From the NCBI GenBank assembly GCA_937949615.1, contig CALEDQ010000020.1, positions 1 to 64,000 on the forward strand: DNA of 64,000 nt. The letters run 5' to 3'. Position 1 is the first letter of the stretch. Each line of letters opens with the position of its first letter. A program made the position numbers and the translations under genes. Origin of the DNA: an uncultured bacterium (GTDB lineage: Bacteria > Muiribacteriota > Ozemobacteria > Ozemobacterales > Ozemobacteraceae). The notes below the pieces were generated by a model. The model did no database searches. It worked only from the letters and a program-made list of their open reading frames with translations, and was not told where the DNA came from. Of this stretch, positions 57,727 through 64,000 are shown in pieces.

Positions 57727-57977
57727 CGAAAAATCGCAGGGAAAAATTTCGCACAGTAATTTTTATTGCTGCAGACGGGAAATATTTCTAATTATTTTTT
57801 GTCTGCCGGCAGACGCCTGCGATTTTTCGTGCTTTTCGTCGGTTGTGAATGTCTGAGTTTGTACGCGTTTGTCGGGCATTTTTTCGTTAAAGAAACTTCA
57901 TTTGCGGTCGAAAAGGTTTATGGATTTGTTTGCCTCCTTATTTTTCAGTCCGGGAATAATCCCGGATTCTTTTTTTT
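57727..57977 (+). ncRNA. Candidate structured small RNA with own terminator
   Basis: No gene lies on the plus strand here, yet a perfect terminator (57949-57966 plus T-run) ends this stretch. Upstream, a 14-base perfect inverted repeat (CGAAAAATCGCAGG 57727-57740 with CCTGCGATTTTTCG 57816-57829) encloses the palindrome GTCTGCCGGCAGAC (57801-57814). Between this structure and the terminator an apparently unpaired CCTCCTTA (57933-57940) repeats the anti-Shine-Dalgarno of 16S rRNA. This is the layout of a trans-acting small RNA. No convincing plus-strand promoter was found, so the 5' end is unknown. The gap 57637-58034 otherwise holds no gene. Confidence 0.4.
57949..57975 (+). terminator. Rho-independent terminator without an upstream plus-strand gene
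   Basis: TCCGGGA (57949-57955), ATAA loop, TCCCGGA (57960-57966), then a TTC and eight T residues. It points plus; the nearest genes on both sides are minus-strand. Confidence 0.75.
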
Positions 57978-57992
57978 AGCGCAAATAAAAAA

Positions 57993-58012
57993 CCGCCCTT
58001 TTTTAAAGGCGG
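57993..58012 (-). terminator. Terminator of the small exported protein gene
   Basis: CCGCC (57993-57997) pairs with GGCGG (58008-58012), with A/T inner bases, and a minus-strand T-run (57992-57987) follows. It is 22 bases past the stop codon at 58035. Confidence 0.7.
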
Positions 58013-58034
58013 CTATTGGCAGGAATAAAAGCGA

Positions 58035-58460
58035 TCAGGGCATAGCCTGAATGGTTACCTGCTGGAGTTTCCAGGCACCATTTTCTTTGAAAAGATTCAC
58101 GGAGAGCTTAACTTTTTCGTTCTTTTCGAATTTGGCTTCATAAACCAGAAGGCCGTTCGGAACATCCGGTACAACAACGGTTTCGGCTTCAATAACAGTT
58201 CTTGAGACATATTTGCCGAAGATTTTCATATAGCTGTCGACATACAGGGCTTTGAAAGACTCAGGGGTACAGATAGCAGCCATCATTACAGCAAAATCAG
58301 CATAAAAGGCCTTTGAATCGCCGTCATTGTAAGCGGTCATTGCCTTGTCGACCATGACGTCAAAAGCTTTCATTTCTTCGGCGGCCGGCATCATGCCAGC
58401 GAACAGAGCCGAGCAACCCATAACCATCATAACCACCAGAACCAGCATCTTTAATTTCAT
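58035..58460 (-). CDS. Small exported protein, NTF2/DUF3887-like fold (141 aa)
   Basis: The signal peptide (MKLKMLVLVVMMVMGCSALF, then AGMMP) contains MGC, so a lipoprotein is possible, though the lipobox is imperfect. The mature part (FDVMVDKAMTAYNDGDSKAF, YADFAVMMAAICTPESFKAL, KIFGKYVSRTVIEAETVVVP, KVKLSVNLFKENGAWKLQQV) has the helix-then-sheet pattern of NTF2-like/DUF3887 domains. Small proteins of this kind often occur as periplasmic or lipoprotein binding modules. It is a single-gene unit with its own terminator. Function unknown. Confidence 0.65.
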   Translation of the reverse strand: MKLKMLVLVVMMVMGCSALFAGMMPAAEEMKAFDVMVDKAMTAYNDGDSKAFYADFAVMMAAICTPESFKALYVDSYMKIFGKYVSRTVIEAETVVVPDVPNGLLVYEAKFEKNEKVKLSVNLFKENGAWKLQQVTIQAMP

Positions 58461-58548
58461 TGTACATCTCCTGAAAAAGTTTAAGAACCACCCAAAGGGT
58501 ATTGCGAAATTTCTCTGCAGTCAATCAGTCGGAAGCTGCCAGTAAAAA

Positions 58549-58584
58549 GCCCGCCTTCAGGCTGCGAACAGTCTGAAGGCGGGC
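58549..58584 (-). terminator. Strong terminator of the hcp operon
   Basis: A perfect 12-base stem GCCCGCCTTCAG / CTGAAGGCGGGC (58549-58560 with 58573-58584), followed on the minus strand by TTTTT, about 25 bases after the hcp stop. Confidence 0.85.
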
Positions 58585-58609
58585 AGAAGAGCAGACAAAC
58601 GTCAGATCA

Positions 58610-60256
58610 TCAGTTGCCCTGCATCATGGCAGCGACGTCGGTTTTGACATCGCCGGTCGGCATGATGTTGAATTTTTCGACGAGAACCTTGGCAACGGTC
58701 GGTGAGAGGAAAGCTGGGAGCGTCGGCCCAAGGCGGATTTTCTTGACACCCAGGAACAGCAGGGCGAGAAGAACCGCGACGGCTTTCTGTTCATACCAGC
58801 CGATATCGAATGACAGCGGCAGTTCGTTGATGTCTTTGAGGCCAAAGACTTCTTTCAGCTTGAGTGCGATGACGGCAAGAGAATAGCTGTCGTTGCACTG
58901 ACCGGCATCGAGAACGCGGGGGATGCCACCGATATCGCCGAGCTGGAGCTTGTTATAGCGGTATTTGGCGCAGCCGGCGGTCAGAATTACGGTACCTTCG
59001 GGCAGATTCTTTGCCACATCGGTGAAATATTCGCGGCCTTTCTGGCGACCGTCGCAGCCGGCCATTACCACGAATCTCTTGATTGCGCCGCTCTTAACAG
59101 CTGCAATTACCTTGTCAGCCAGGGCAAGAACCTGATTGTGAGCGAAGCCACCAACGATTTCACCGGTTTCGATTTCGGTCGGTGGCTGGCAGGTTTTGGC
59201 CTGAGCGATGATGGCCGAAAAGTCTTTTTTGCCTTCGCCAACGCGGTCAGCAATGTGTTTAACACCGGGGTAACCGGCATTACCGGTGGTATAGATTCTG
59301 TCTTTGTAAGAATCTTTAACCGGCACGATGCAGTTGGTGGTCATGAGGATCGGGCCATTGAAGCTGGCGAATTCGGTATCCTGTTTCCACCAGGCGTTGC
59401 CGTAGTTGCCATGGAAATGGCTGTATTTCTTGAAGGTCGGGTAATAGTTGGCGGGCAGCATTTCGCTGTGAGTGTAGATATCGATACCGGCATCTTTGGT
59501 CTGTTCGAGCAGATCATGGAAATCGCGCAGGTCATGGCCGGAAACGAGAATGCCGGGGCGTTTGCCGACGCCGATTTTGACTTTGGTGATTTCGGGGTTG
59601 CCGTAGGTTGAGGTGTTGGCCTTGTCGAGCAGAGCCATGGTGGTAACGGCAGTCTGGCCGCATTCCATGACCAGAGCGATCATGGCATCAACGCTCAGAC
59701 TCTTGGTGGTAGAAGCGAGGGCCTTGACCAGGAATTTGTTGATGCTTTCGTCATGATGATTGAGAACGGCAGCATGTTCGGCATAGGCGGCGATGCCCTT
59801 GAGACCGTAGATCAGCAGTTCGCGCAGTGAGCGCACATCTTCATTTTCGGTGGCGAGAACGCCGACCTTTTCAGCTTTGGCGAGGTAATCAGCTTTGGCA
59901 GCCGGTTTCCAGGTGGCGGCCTCTGAGAGGGAAGCTACGTTAACACCAGCGGCAGCCAGTTTGGCTTTGAGGTCGTCTCTGAGTTTGACAGCGGCGTCGA
60001 TCTGAGCGTAGAAGCGGTTATCGTCGAAATTGGCGTTGGTAATGGTCATGAACAGAGAATTGCAGATGAAGTCACCAATCTGATTGGTCATCATGCCTTT
60101 GGCGGCGGCCAGTTCACCGAGTTCGCCGATGCCTTTGAGAACGAACAGCAGAAGGTCCTGAAGATTGGCGGTATCCGGCTGTTTACCGCAGACGCCTCTG
60201 ATCGAGCAACCTTTGCATGCAGCAGTTTCCTGACACTGATAACAGAACATACCCAT
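58610..60256 (-). CDS. hcp: Hydroxylamine reductase / hybrid cluster protein
   Basis: 548 aa. The N-terminal Cys motif MFCYQCQETAACKGCSIRGV has C-x2-C-x(8)-C-x5-C-type spacing as in class I Hcp (4Fe-4S or 2Fe-2S proximal cluster). Further hybrid-cluster ligands: His/Glu in SGHDLRDFHDLL, Cys in MTTNCIVPVKDSY, GCDGRQKGREYF, LTAGCAKYRYNKLQ and DAGQCNDSYSLAVIALKLKE, plus Glu in the LSFDIGWYEQKAVAVLLAL helix. Hcp counters nitric-oxide or nitrosative stress (NO reductase / hydroxylamine reductase activities reported). GGAG lies 9 bases before the ATG. It is the last gene of the ferredoxin-cupin-hcp unit. Confidence 0.95.
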   Translation of the reverse strand: MGMFCYQCQETAACKGCSIRGVCGKQPDTANLQDLLLFVLKGIGELGELAAAKGMMTNQIGDFICNSLFMTITNANFDDNRFYAQIDAAVKLRDDLKAKLAAAGVNVASLSEAATWKPAAKADYLAKAEKVGVLATENEDVRSLRELLIYGLKGIAAYAEHAAVLNHHDESINKFLVKALASTTKSLSVDAMIALVMECGQTAVTTMALLDKANTSTYGNPEITKVKIGVGKRPGILVSGHDLRDFHDLLEQTKDAGIDIYTHSEMLPANYYPTFKKYSHFHGNYGNAWWKQDTEFASFNGPILMTTNCIVPVKDSYKDRIYTTGNAGYPGVKHIADRVGEGKKDFSAIIAQAKTCQPPTEIETGEIVGGFAHNQVLALADKVIAAVKSGAIKRFVVMAGCDGRQKGREYFTDVAKNLPEGTVILTAGCAKYRYNKLQLGDIGGIPRVLDAGQCNDSYSLAVIALKLKEVFGLKDINELPLSFDIGWYEQKAVAVLLALLFLGVKKIRLGPTLPAFLSPTVAKVLVEKFNIMPTGDVKTDVAAMMQGN

Positions 60257-60307
60257 TTTTTTCTCTCCTTAAAATTTTTGAAATTTGCGTTTAAAACTAT
60301 TGTTAAT

Positions 60308-60320
60308 GGTCATTGTGACC
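60308..60320. promoter_or_regulatory. Palindrome upstream of hcp
   Basis: GGTCA-TTG-TGACC (60308-60320) lies 52 bases before the hcp start, in the 221-base gap that also holds the short structured repeat. A weak minus-strand -10 (AACAAT, 60304-60299) follows. An additional internal promoter for hcp is possible. Confidence 0.35.
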
Positions 60321-60352
60321 TTAAACACGACTCGTAATAATTCTATTCTTAT

Positions 60353-60442
60353 GCTTCGGCCTATCAGCCGGGTTGCTTTTTCTCCAGCGATTCGCTTCGC
60401 TCACAAGCTTCCGAAAAAGCAATCCCGTCTTCTCGCCTCGCA
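60353..60442. repeat. Structured repeat element, short copy
   Basis: 90-base element sharing both outer arms with 2697-2906 (left arm GCTTCGGCCTATCAGCCGGG plus TTGCTTTTT; right arm ACAAGCTTCCGAAAAAGCAA then TCCCGTCTTCTCGCCTCGCA). The centre is different and short: only AGCGATTCGCTTCGCTC, with a small GCGA/TCGC hairpin. It lies between the cupin and hcp genes of one operon, so it must be transcribed as part of the message. Confidence 0.75.
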
Positions 60443-60477
60443 GTTTATAGCTCGGTGCTTACCTGTTCCATTGAAGT

Positions 60478-60813
60478 TTAATCATTTTTCGATCTGATCA
60501 TGATCAGAAGCATCTTGAAGCCTTCACCGGGCAGCACGGCATGCGGAACATTAGCCGGCATGATGAGCCCCTCTCCTGCTTTTACTTTGTATACGTTGTT
60601 TCCGACCTGGAAACTCCCCTCGCCTTCGATAACCTGAACCGTTGCGTCATACGGTGATTTATGCTCTGAAATACCCTGCCCACTGGCAATGGCGAACAAT
60701 GTCAGACTGCCAGCCGGTTTGTCGAGTAATGTTTTACTGACGATCGAACCGTCAGCGAAAGTAACGAATTCAGCCAGGTTGATTACGGTTTCCGGTTTCC
60801 ACGCTTGAGTCAT
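60478..60813 (-). CDS. Small single-domain cupin
   Basis: 111 aa cupin_2 beta-barrel. Motif 1 is degenerate (SGQGISEHKSPYDATVQVIE, GEGSFQV), with His and a few acid residues. Motif 2 is GEGLIMPANVPHAV (His). Such cupins are often metal-binding and occur next to hcp in anaerobes as accessory proteins in redox or nitrosative stress. The ligand or reaction is unknown. It lies 36 bases after the ferredoxin gene, and GGAG is 11 bases before the ATG. Confidence 0.85.
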   Translation of the reverse strand: MTQAWKPETVINLAEFVTFADGSIVSKTLLDKPAGSLTLFAIASGQGISEHKSPYDATVQVIEGEGSFQVGNNVYKVKAGEGLIMPANVPHAVLPGEGFKMLLIMIRSKND

Positions 60814-60849
60814 TTTAGCAAAGTCTCCTTTGGTTTGTCAGTAAAGTTT

Positions 60850-61671
60850 TCAATAAATTCGGTTAGTTCTGACAATTTCGCCTTCAAGGCTCATTGTCAC
60901 TTCATCCACCACCAACCCCTGGGGCTTCGAGCGCTCGAGCGCCGCTTTAACCAGTGCGGTCAGGCCACCGCAGCAGGGAACTTCCATTCTCATTATTATT
61001 ACACGCGGAATATTGTTCGACACAAAGATTTCGGCGAGCTTTTCGACGTAACCTTCAGTGCGGTCGAGCTTCGGGCAGGCGATGGCGACCGAGCGACCTC
61101 TGATATAGCGCCACTGCACATCAGGGCTGGTTACCGGCGAGCAGGTGCTGAGCACGACCAGCTCGCGGTTATCGAAGAACGGGGCGCGGGTCGGCAGCAG
61201 GTGCAGCTGCAGCGGCCACTGGGTAATTTCTGACTTCATGACGACCGGCATGGCGCCTTCGGCAACCGGAGCGGCCTGCGAAGTTTGCTGCGCCTTCATC
61301 ATGCGCATTCTGCTGCCGGGACAACCACCGCCGGCGTGCTGATGAACAGGTGCGGCGTTGGTAGCGGCCATCTTCTGTTCGTGAATTTTATGCGATTCGC
61401 GCATGAATTTAACACCGTCTTCACCGCGGATTTTTTCGACATGCTCGATGGTGCGGTCGAAATCGAATTCGTCGCTTTCACGTTCGGTGATTTTCAGAGC
61501 GCCGGTTGGGCAGGTACCGATGCAGTCGCCAAAACCATCGCAATAGGTTTCCTTAACGAGCTTTGCCTTGCCGTTAATCAGCTGCAGAGCGCCTTCGGCG
61601 CAACCGGTAATGCAGTTGCCGCAGCCGTTGCAGAGTTCTTCGTTGATTGAGATGATTTTGCGGATTGCCAT
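60850..61671 (-). CDS. Two-cluster ferredoxin with C-terminal domain, hcp-associated
   Basis: 273 aa. Residues 1-65 form a 2x4Fe-4S ferredoxin (CNGCGNCITGCAEGAL and CDGFGDCIGTCPTGAL). The remainder (about 100-273) is a domain found fused to ferredoxins in hcp neighbourhoods; it carries Cys in GGGCPGSR, SVAIACPKLDR and MEVPCCGGLTALV. It likely acts as the electron donor to Hcp, replacing Hcr. It is the first gene of the operon, AGGAG is 9 bases before the ATG, and a Crp/Fnr-type palindrome lies upstream. Confidence 0.88.
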   Translation of the reverse strand: MAIRKIISINEELCNGCGNCITGCAEGALQLINGKAKLVKETYCDGFGDCIGTCPTGALKITERESDEFDFDRTIEHVEKIRGEDGVKFMRESHKIHEQKMAATNAAPVHQHAGGGCPGSRMRMMKAQQTSQAAPVAEGAMPVVMKSEITQWPLQLHLLPTRAPFFDNRELVVLSTCSPVTSPDVQWRYIRGRSVAIACPKLDRTEGYVEKLAEIFVSNNIPRVIIMRMEVPCCGGLTALVKAALERSKPQGLVVDEVTMSLEGEIVRTNRIY

Positions 61672-61711
61672 GGTATTTTGCTCCTTGGTTTTCTTGATTT
61701 CTTACATTATT

Positions 61712-61754
61712 ATTATGGTCGAAATGACCCCTTTAAGCTTTGACTTAAGTCAAA
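61712..61754 (-). promoter_or_regulatory. HcpR-type palindrome and promoter between divergent hcp operon and regulator
   Basis: A perfect 16-base palindrome TTTGACTTAAGTCAAA (61739-61754) matches the HcpR-type pattern reported in deltaproteobacteria (TTTGAC-N4-GTCAAA core). Minus-strand CATAAT (61717-61712) is a good -10. The expected start near 61705 puts the palindrome centre at about -41.5, the class II activator position. The same site could also control the divergent regulator gene. Confidence 0.75.
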
Positions 61755-61788
61755 ACGCAAAACTTTTTTTATTTTTTTGTGAGGCATA

Positions 61789-62478
61789 ATGCAAAAGGCT
61801 CTGGCAGACAGTTTCAGCAAAAGTGACCTGCTGCGTGAAATGCAGCCCGAATTTCTCGAAGCGCTCGCGTCGATTGCCGTCGAGCGACGCCTGCCAAGCG
61901 GCCAAACTCTGTTCATGCAGCATCAGGAGGCCACCGGCTTCTATCTGATCAATTCAGGCAGCGTCAAAATCTACCGCATCGGCGGGGATGGCCGCGAACA
62001 GGTGATTCATCAGTTCGGCGAAGGCGAGATTGTCGGCGAAGTACCGGTGTTTCAGGGAACGGCATATCCGGCCTGCGCAACCGCTACGACTGACTGCGAG
62101 CTCATTTATTTCAGCCGTGATCGCTTCATTGCTCTCGGACGCCAGCAGCCAGAAATTTTTCTCAATATGCTTGGCATTCTTTCGCGGCGCCTGCGCCAGT
62201 TTGTCGAACTGATCGACGACCTGTCACTGAAAGATGTCTCTGCCAGGCTCGCCAAATATCTGATGCGCAACTGCGACGAAGGCAGCAGCCGGGTTGTCGA
62301 GCTCGAACAGACAAAGGGCGCTCTTGCATCGCGACTGGGCACGATTCCGGCCACTCTCAGCCGTACTTTCAAGAAAATTCAGGATCTCGGAGCCATTAAA
62401 GTCAACGGCAACCGTATCGAAATTCTCGACTGCGAGACTCTCGAAAGCATTGCCAGCGGCGAAAAAATCGAAGAATAA
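61789..62478 (+). CDS. Crp/Fnr-family regulator, HcpR-like
   Basis: 229 aa. The N-terminal cyclic-nucleotide-binding-like fold is intact (LPSGQTLFMQHQEATGFYLI, NSGSVKIYRIGGDGREQVIH, FGEGEIVGEVPVFQG). The C-terminal Crp-type helix-turn-helix is ALASRLGTIPATLSRTFKKI (recognition helix TLSRTFKKI). There is no N-terminal Cys cluster of the FNR type. Cys occurs in CATATTDC. It is divergent from hcp with a shared palindrome. Known HcpR proteins activate hcp in response to nitrosative stress (heme proposed in some). TGAGG is 5 bases before the ATG. Confidence 0.88.
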   Translation: MQKALADSFSKSDLLREMQPEFLEALASIAVERRLPSGQTLFMQHQEATGFYLINSGSVKIYRIGGDGREQVIHQFGEGEIVGEVPVFQGTAYPACATATTDCELIYFSRDRFIALGRQQPEIFLNMLGILSRRLRQFVELIDDLSLKDVSARLAKYLMRNCDEGSSRVVELEQTKGALASRLGTIPATLSRTFKKIQDLGAIKVNGNRIEILDCETLESIASGEKIEE

Positions 62479-62508
62479 CAGACCAGACTCACTCGAAGCC
62501 GCCGCCGC

Positions 62509-63297
62509 TCATTCATGGAACAGTTTAATTCTGACTCGTTTAACGCCGCAGCCGGTGCGGTCGCCGTTGATTACCTGATTCAGCCCGATGAAAATATCAT
62601 GGTTAACCGGGCCTTCGGTGTCGGGCTGGCCAGCGAGACAGAAGATATAGGGCGATTTGACCTCGCCATCCAGACCCCTGTCGTTCTGCCAGACGAGGCG
62701 GTTATTACTGACCTCAAAAATAACAGTGGCACCCGGGCTGCCAAGACCTTCCGCCGACGACAGAACCTTGCCGTTCTTTTCATCGGCCGGCATGTGGTCG
62801 TCGCCATAGAGGGCAAAATTGCCGTTAAGAATCTGCGCTTCACCGTCGTGGCTCTGATGGCCGCTGTCGCCAGAGTAACCGTTGTTCGAGACCGAATCGG
62901 CGATGTTCAGGTTCCAGTCTTTGAGAGTCTCGCCAAACAACACTTCGATTCTTGCCCGACAGACTTCGGTAGTTTTCGGGTCTAAAGTCAGCCGCACCAC
63001 ACCCTGGCCATTGAATGGCCCGTTGTGAGCCTTTATCGCCTGCTGATTGCGAATGCCGATGCGGTTTTTCTCAAGGTCAACCTCGCAGTCGACATCGGCC
63101 GGAAATTCATCAGTCGCCATCAACTGAACTTCCTGAGCCCCTTTATAGGGAAAATCACAGTTGTGTGGCTCATCAGTCACCCGCATCAGCGGAACCTGCG
63201 GCCCTTCGGGCATCTGTGAACCATTCAGGCCGGTCGAAAAAAACAAGACAAGCGACGACAAAGCAAGAATCTTAAAAGCGGTATCAGTGTTTTTCAT
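62509..63297 (-). CDS. Exported protein of unknown function (262 aa)
   Basis: A signal peptide (KILALSSLVLFFSTGLNGSQ) opens the protein. The mature part is beta-rich and acidic: QVPLMRVTDEPHNCDFPYKG, QEVQLMATDEFPADVDCEVD, RLTLDPKTTEVCRARIEVLF, ALYGDDHMPADEKNGKVLSS, AEGLGSPGATVIFEVSNNRL, with Cys residues that may form disulfides. No family recognised. It overlaps the 3' end of the ankyrin-repeat gene by 14 bases and is convergent with the Crp/Fnr-type gene. Confidence 0.55.
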   Translation of the reverse strand: MKNTDTAFKILALSSLVLFFSTGLNGSQMPEGPQVPLMRVTDEPHNCDFPYKGAQEVQLMATDEFPADVDCEVDLEKNRIGIRNQQAIKAHNGPFNGQGVVRLTLDPKTTEVCRARIEVLFGETLKDWNLNIADSVSNNGYSGDSGHQSHDGEAQILNGNFALYGDDHMPADEKNGKVLSSAEGLGSPGATVIFEVSNNRLVWQNDRGLDGEVKSPYIFCLAGQPDTEGPVNHDIFIGLNQVINGDRTGCGVKRVRIKLFHE

Positions 63298-64000
63298 TCT
63301 TTTTTTCCTGTCTTTCTGTCAGGGCTTTTTCCAGCAGATTTATAATTTTGCTGCGTGTCTGCATATCAAAACTGGCAGTATCTGGGAAAAGGCCGGGCAC
63401 GCCGGGTGGAAGCCTGCGATCATTCGGGCATTTCATCTGCCGGGCAATATCGAGCGGAGTCATTCCTGACAGATTTGTCACCCCTGGCTCAGCACCAAGC
63501 TTCAGTAACAATTCTATCATTTCAGGGCTGGCGTTGCGAACGGCGGTAAAAAGCGCCGTTTCACCAGCCGTGTCTGTAGTATTCACACTTTCGTCAGGCT
63601 GGGCGGCAAGATACCTTACTGCCTCAAAGCGGTTTTCGGCAACCGCCCGTGCCAGTTTGCTTCCGGCAGCCGTGTCAGACCATTGCGGCACAATCAGCGA
63701 AGGTGCAATGCCCGCATCGATAAGCCTCTGGCGAAGATCGGAGCGGTTCAGCGAGTCTGTCAGTGACAGCAGAGTTTCACCGCCGTAATCAACGGCATTC
63801 GCCGAAGCACCCATTGAAATTAGTGCCTGCAAACCTTTTGCATTATCGGCAACGACAGCCTGAAATAATGGCGTTCTTCCGAGGCGGTCGCGAGCTTCAA
63901 GATCACACCCGGCCTCACGGAGAACCTTGATGATCGGCTCATCACAGATTCTGGCTGCCAGATGCATGGCAGTCTGCCCGTGTTTGTCAACCAGCATAAG
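63284..64000 (-). CDS. Ankyrin-repeat protein (partial, cut by window end)
   Basis: The frame is open through the right edge, so the N-terminus lies outside. At least four ankyrin units are readable: HGQTAMHLAARICDEPIIKV, LGRTPLFQAVVADNAKGLQA, TAGETALFTAVRNASPEMIE, SGMTPLDIARQMK. The repeats are interrupted by a more variable unit (ETLLSLTDSLNRSDLRQRL). The C-terminus is charged and helical (SKIINLLEKALTERQEKKNE). Ankyrin proteins mediate protein interactions; the partner may be the exported protein overlapping its end. Confidence 0.85.
   Translation of the reverse strand, partial: LMLVDKHGQTAMHLAARICDEPIIKVLREAGCDLEARDRLGRTPLFQAVVADNAKGLQALISMGASANAVDYGGETLLSLTDSLNRSDLRQRLIDAGIAPSLIVPQWSDTAAGSKLARAVAENRFEAVRYLAAQPDESVNTTDTAGETALFTAVRNASPEMIELLLKLGAEPGVTNLSGMTPLDIARQMKCPNDRRLPPGVPGLFPDTASFDMQTRSKIINLLEKALTERQEKKNEKH

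Noticed and set aside
57900..57945. Minus-strand AAGGAGG as a ribosome site for a small gene
   Set aside because: No start codon with a continuing frame lies within 5-12 bases; the same bases on the plus strand give the CCTCCTTA of the sRNA candidate.
1..64000. CRISPR arrays, tRNA or rRNA genes
   Set aside because: No regularly spaced direct repeats, no cloverleaf with CCA-type acceptor and no rRNA-like stretches were noticed. A tRNA scan could not be run, so weak cases may be missed.

Overview
The window reads as chromosomal DNA of a diderm (Gram-negative type) anaerobic bacterium, roughly 50-55% GC by eye. A lipid A / Kdo pathway (lpxI, lpxB, msbA, kdtA, late acyltransferases) shows an LPS-bearing outer membrane. 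A monofunctional CO dehydrogenase, hybrid cluster protein and many 4Fe-4S proteins show anaerobic redox metabolism. I cannot place the taxon from sequence alone. The gene mix is compatible with a deep-branching uncultured group (for example Riflebacteria-like or deltaproteobacteria-like), but that is a guess. No rRNA, tRNA or CRISPR array was seen.

Layout. 0-6.5 kb: DUF89 phosphatase, exported thioredoxin-fold protein, sfsA, a structured repeat, an exported isoaspartyl methyltransferase, a proline-rich exported protein with a secretin-type STN domain, an exported PPP-type phosphatase and a GNAT acetyltransferase. 6.5-11.8 kb: a methionine/one-carbon operon (homocysteine methyltransferase-MTHFR fusion, then full-length cobalamin metH) driven by a near-consensus promoter. 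11.9-13.4 kb: secreted subtilase. 13.7-17.5 kb: cooS-cooF-NAD(P)H oxidoreductase operon with a consensus promoter and strong terminator, expected to couple CO oxidation to pyridine nucleotide reduction. 17.5-23.8 kb: a small Cys-rich protein and a cecR-ybhGFSR-type ABC efflux operon with a clear promoter and two operators. 24-33.4 kb: a nine-gene lipid A operon (lpxI, Gfo/Idh dehydrogenase, ICMT-like methyltransferase, lpxB, msbA, DUF374 acyltransferase, a divergent lpxB paralogue, lpxL-like, kdtA). 33.5-38.4 kb: wecA-like, holB, ricT/PSP1 operon and an ion permease. 38.5-43.6 kb: M3 oligopeptidase, HAD phosphatase, Ser/Thr kinase-TPR protein.

43.6-57.6 kb is accessory: exported proteins of unknown function, a TPR regulator with a C-terminal winged helix, an NTF2-like protein, a HigBA-type toxin-antitoxin pair with AT-rich flanks, two exported proteins with cysteine-peptidase-like motifs, an IS1380-type element, a GT2 glycosyltransferase, and a candidate small RNA just downstream. 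58-64 kb: a ferredoxin-cupin-hcp operon divergent from an HcpR-like Crp/Fnr regulator, with a palindrome between them placed as expected for class II activation. An exported protein of unknown function and an ankyrin-repeat protein cut by the window edge follow.

The most unusual items are the two-copy structured repeat, the candidate sRNA with an anti-Shine-Dalgarno-like segment and orphan terminator, the lipid A operon with a divergent lpxB paralogue plus dehydrogenase and methyltransferase, and the apparently leaderless toxin mRNA. Many gene starts were moved from the longest reading frame on the basis of ribosome binding sites or promoters. These choices are given in each entry.
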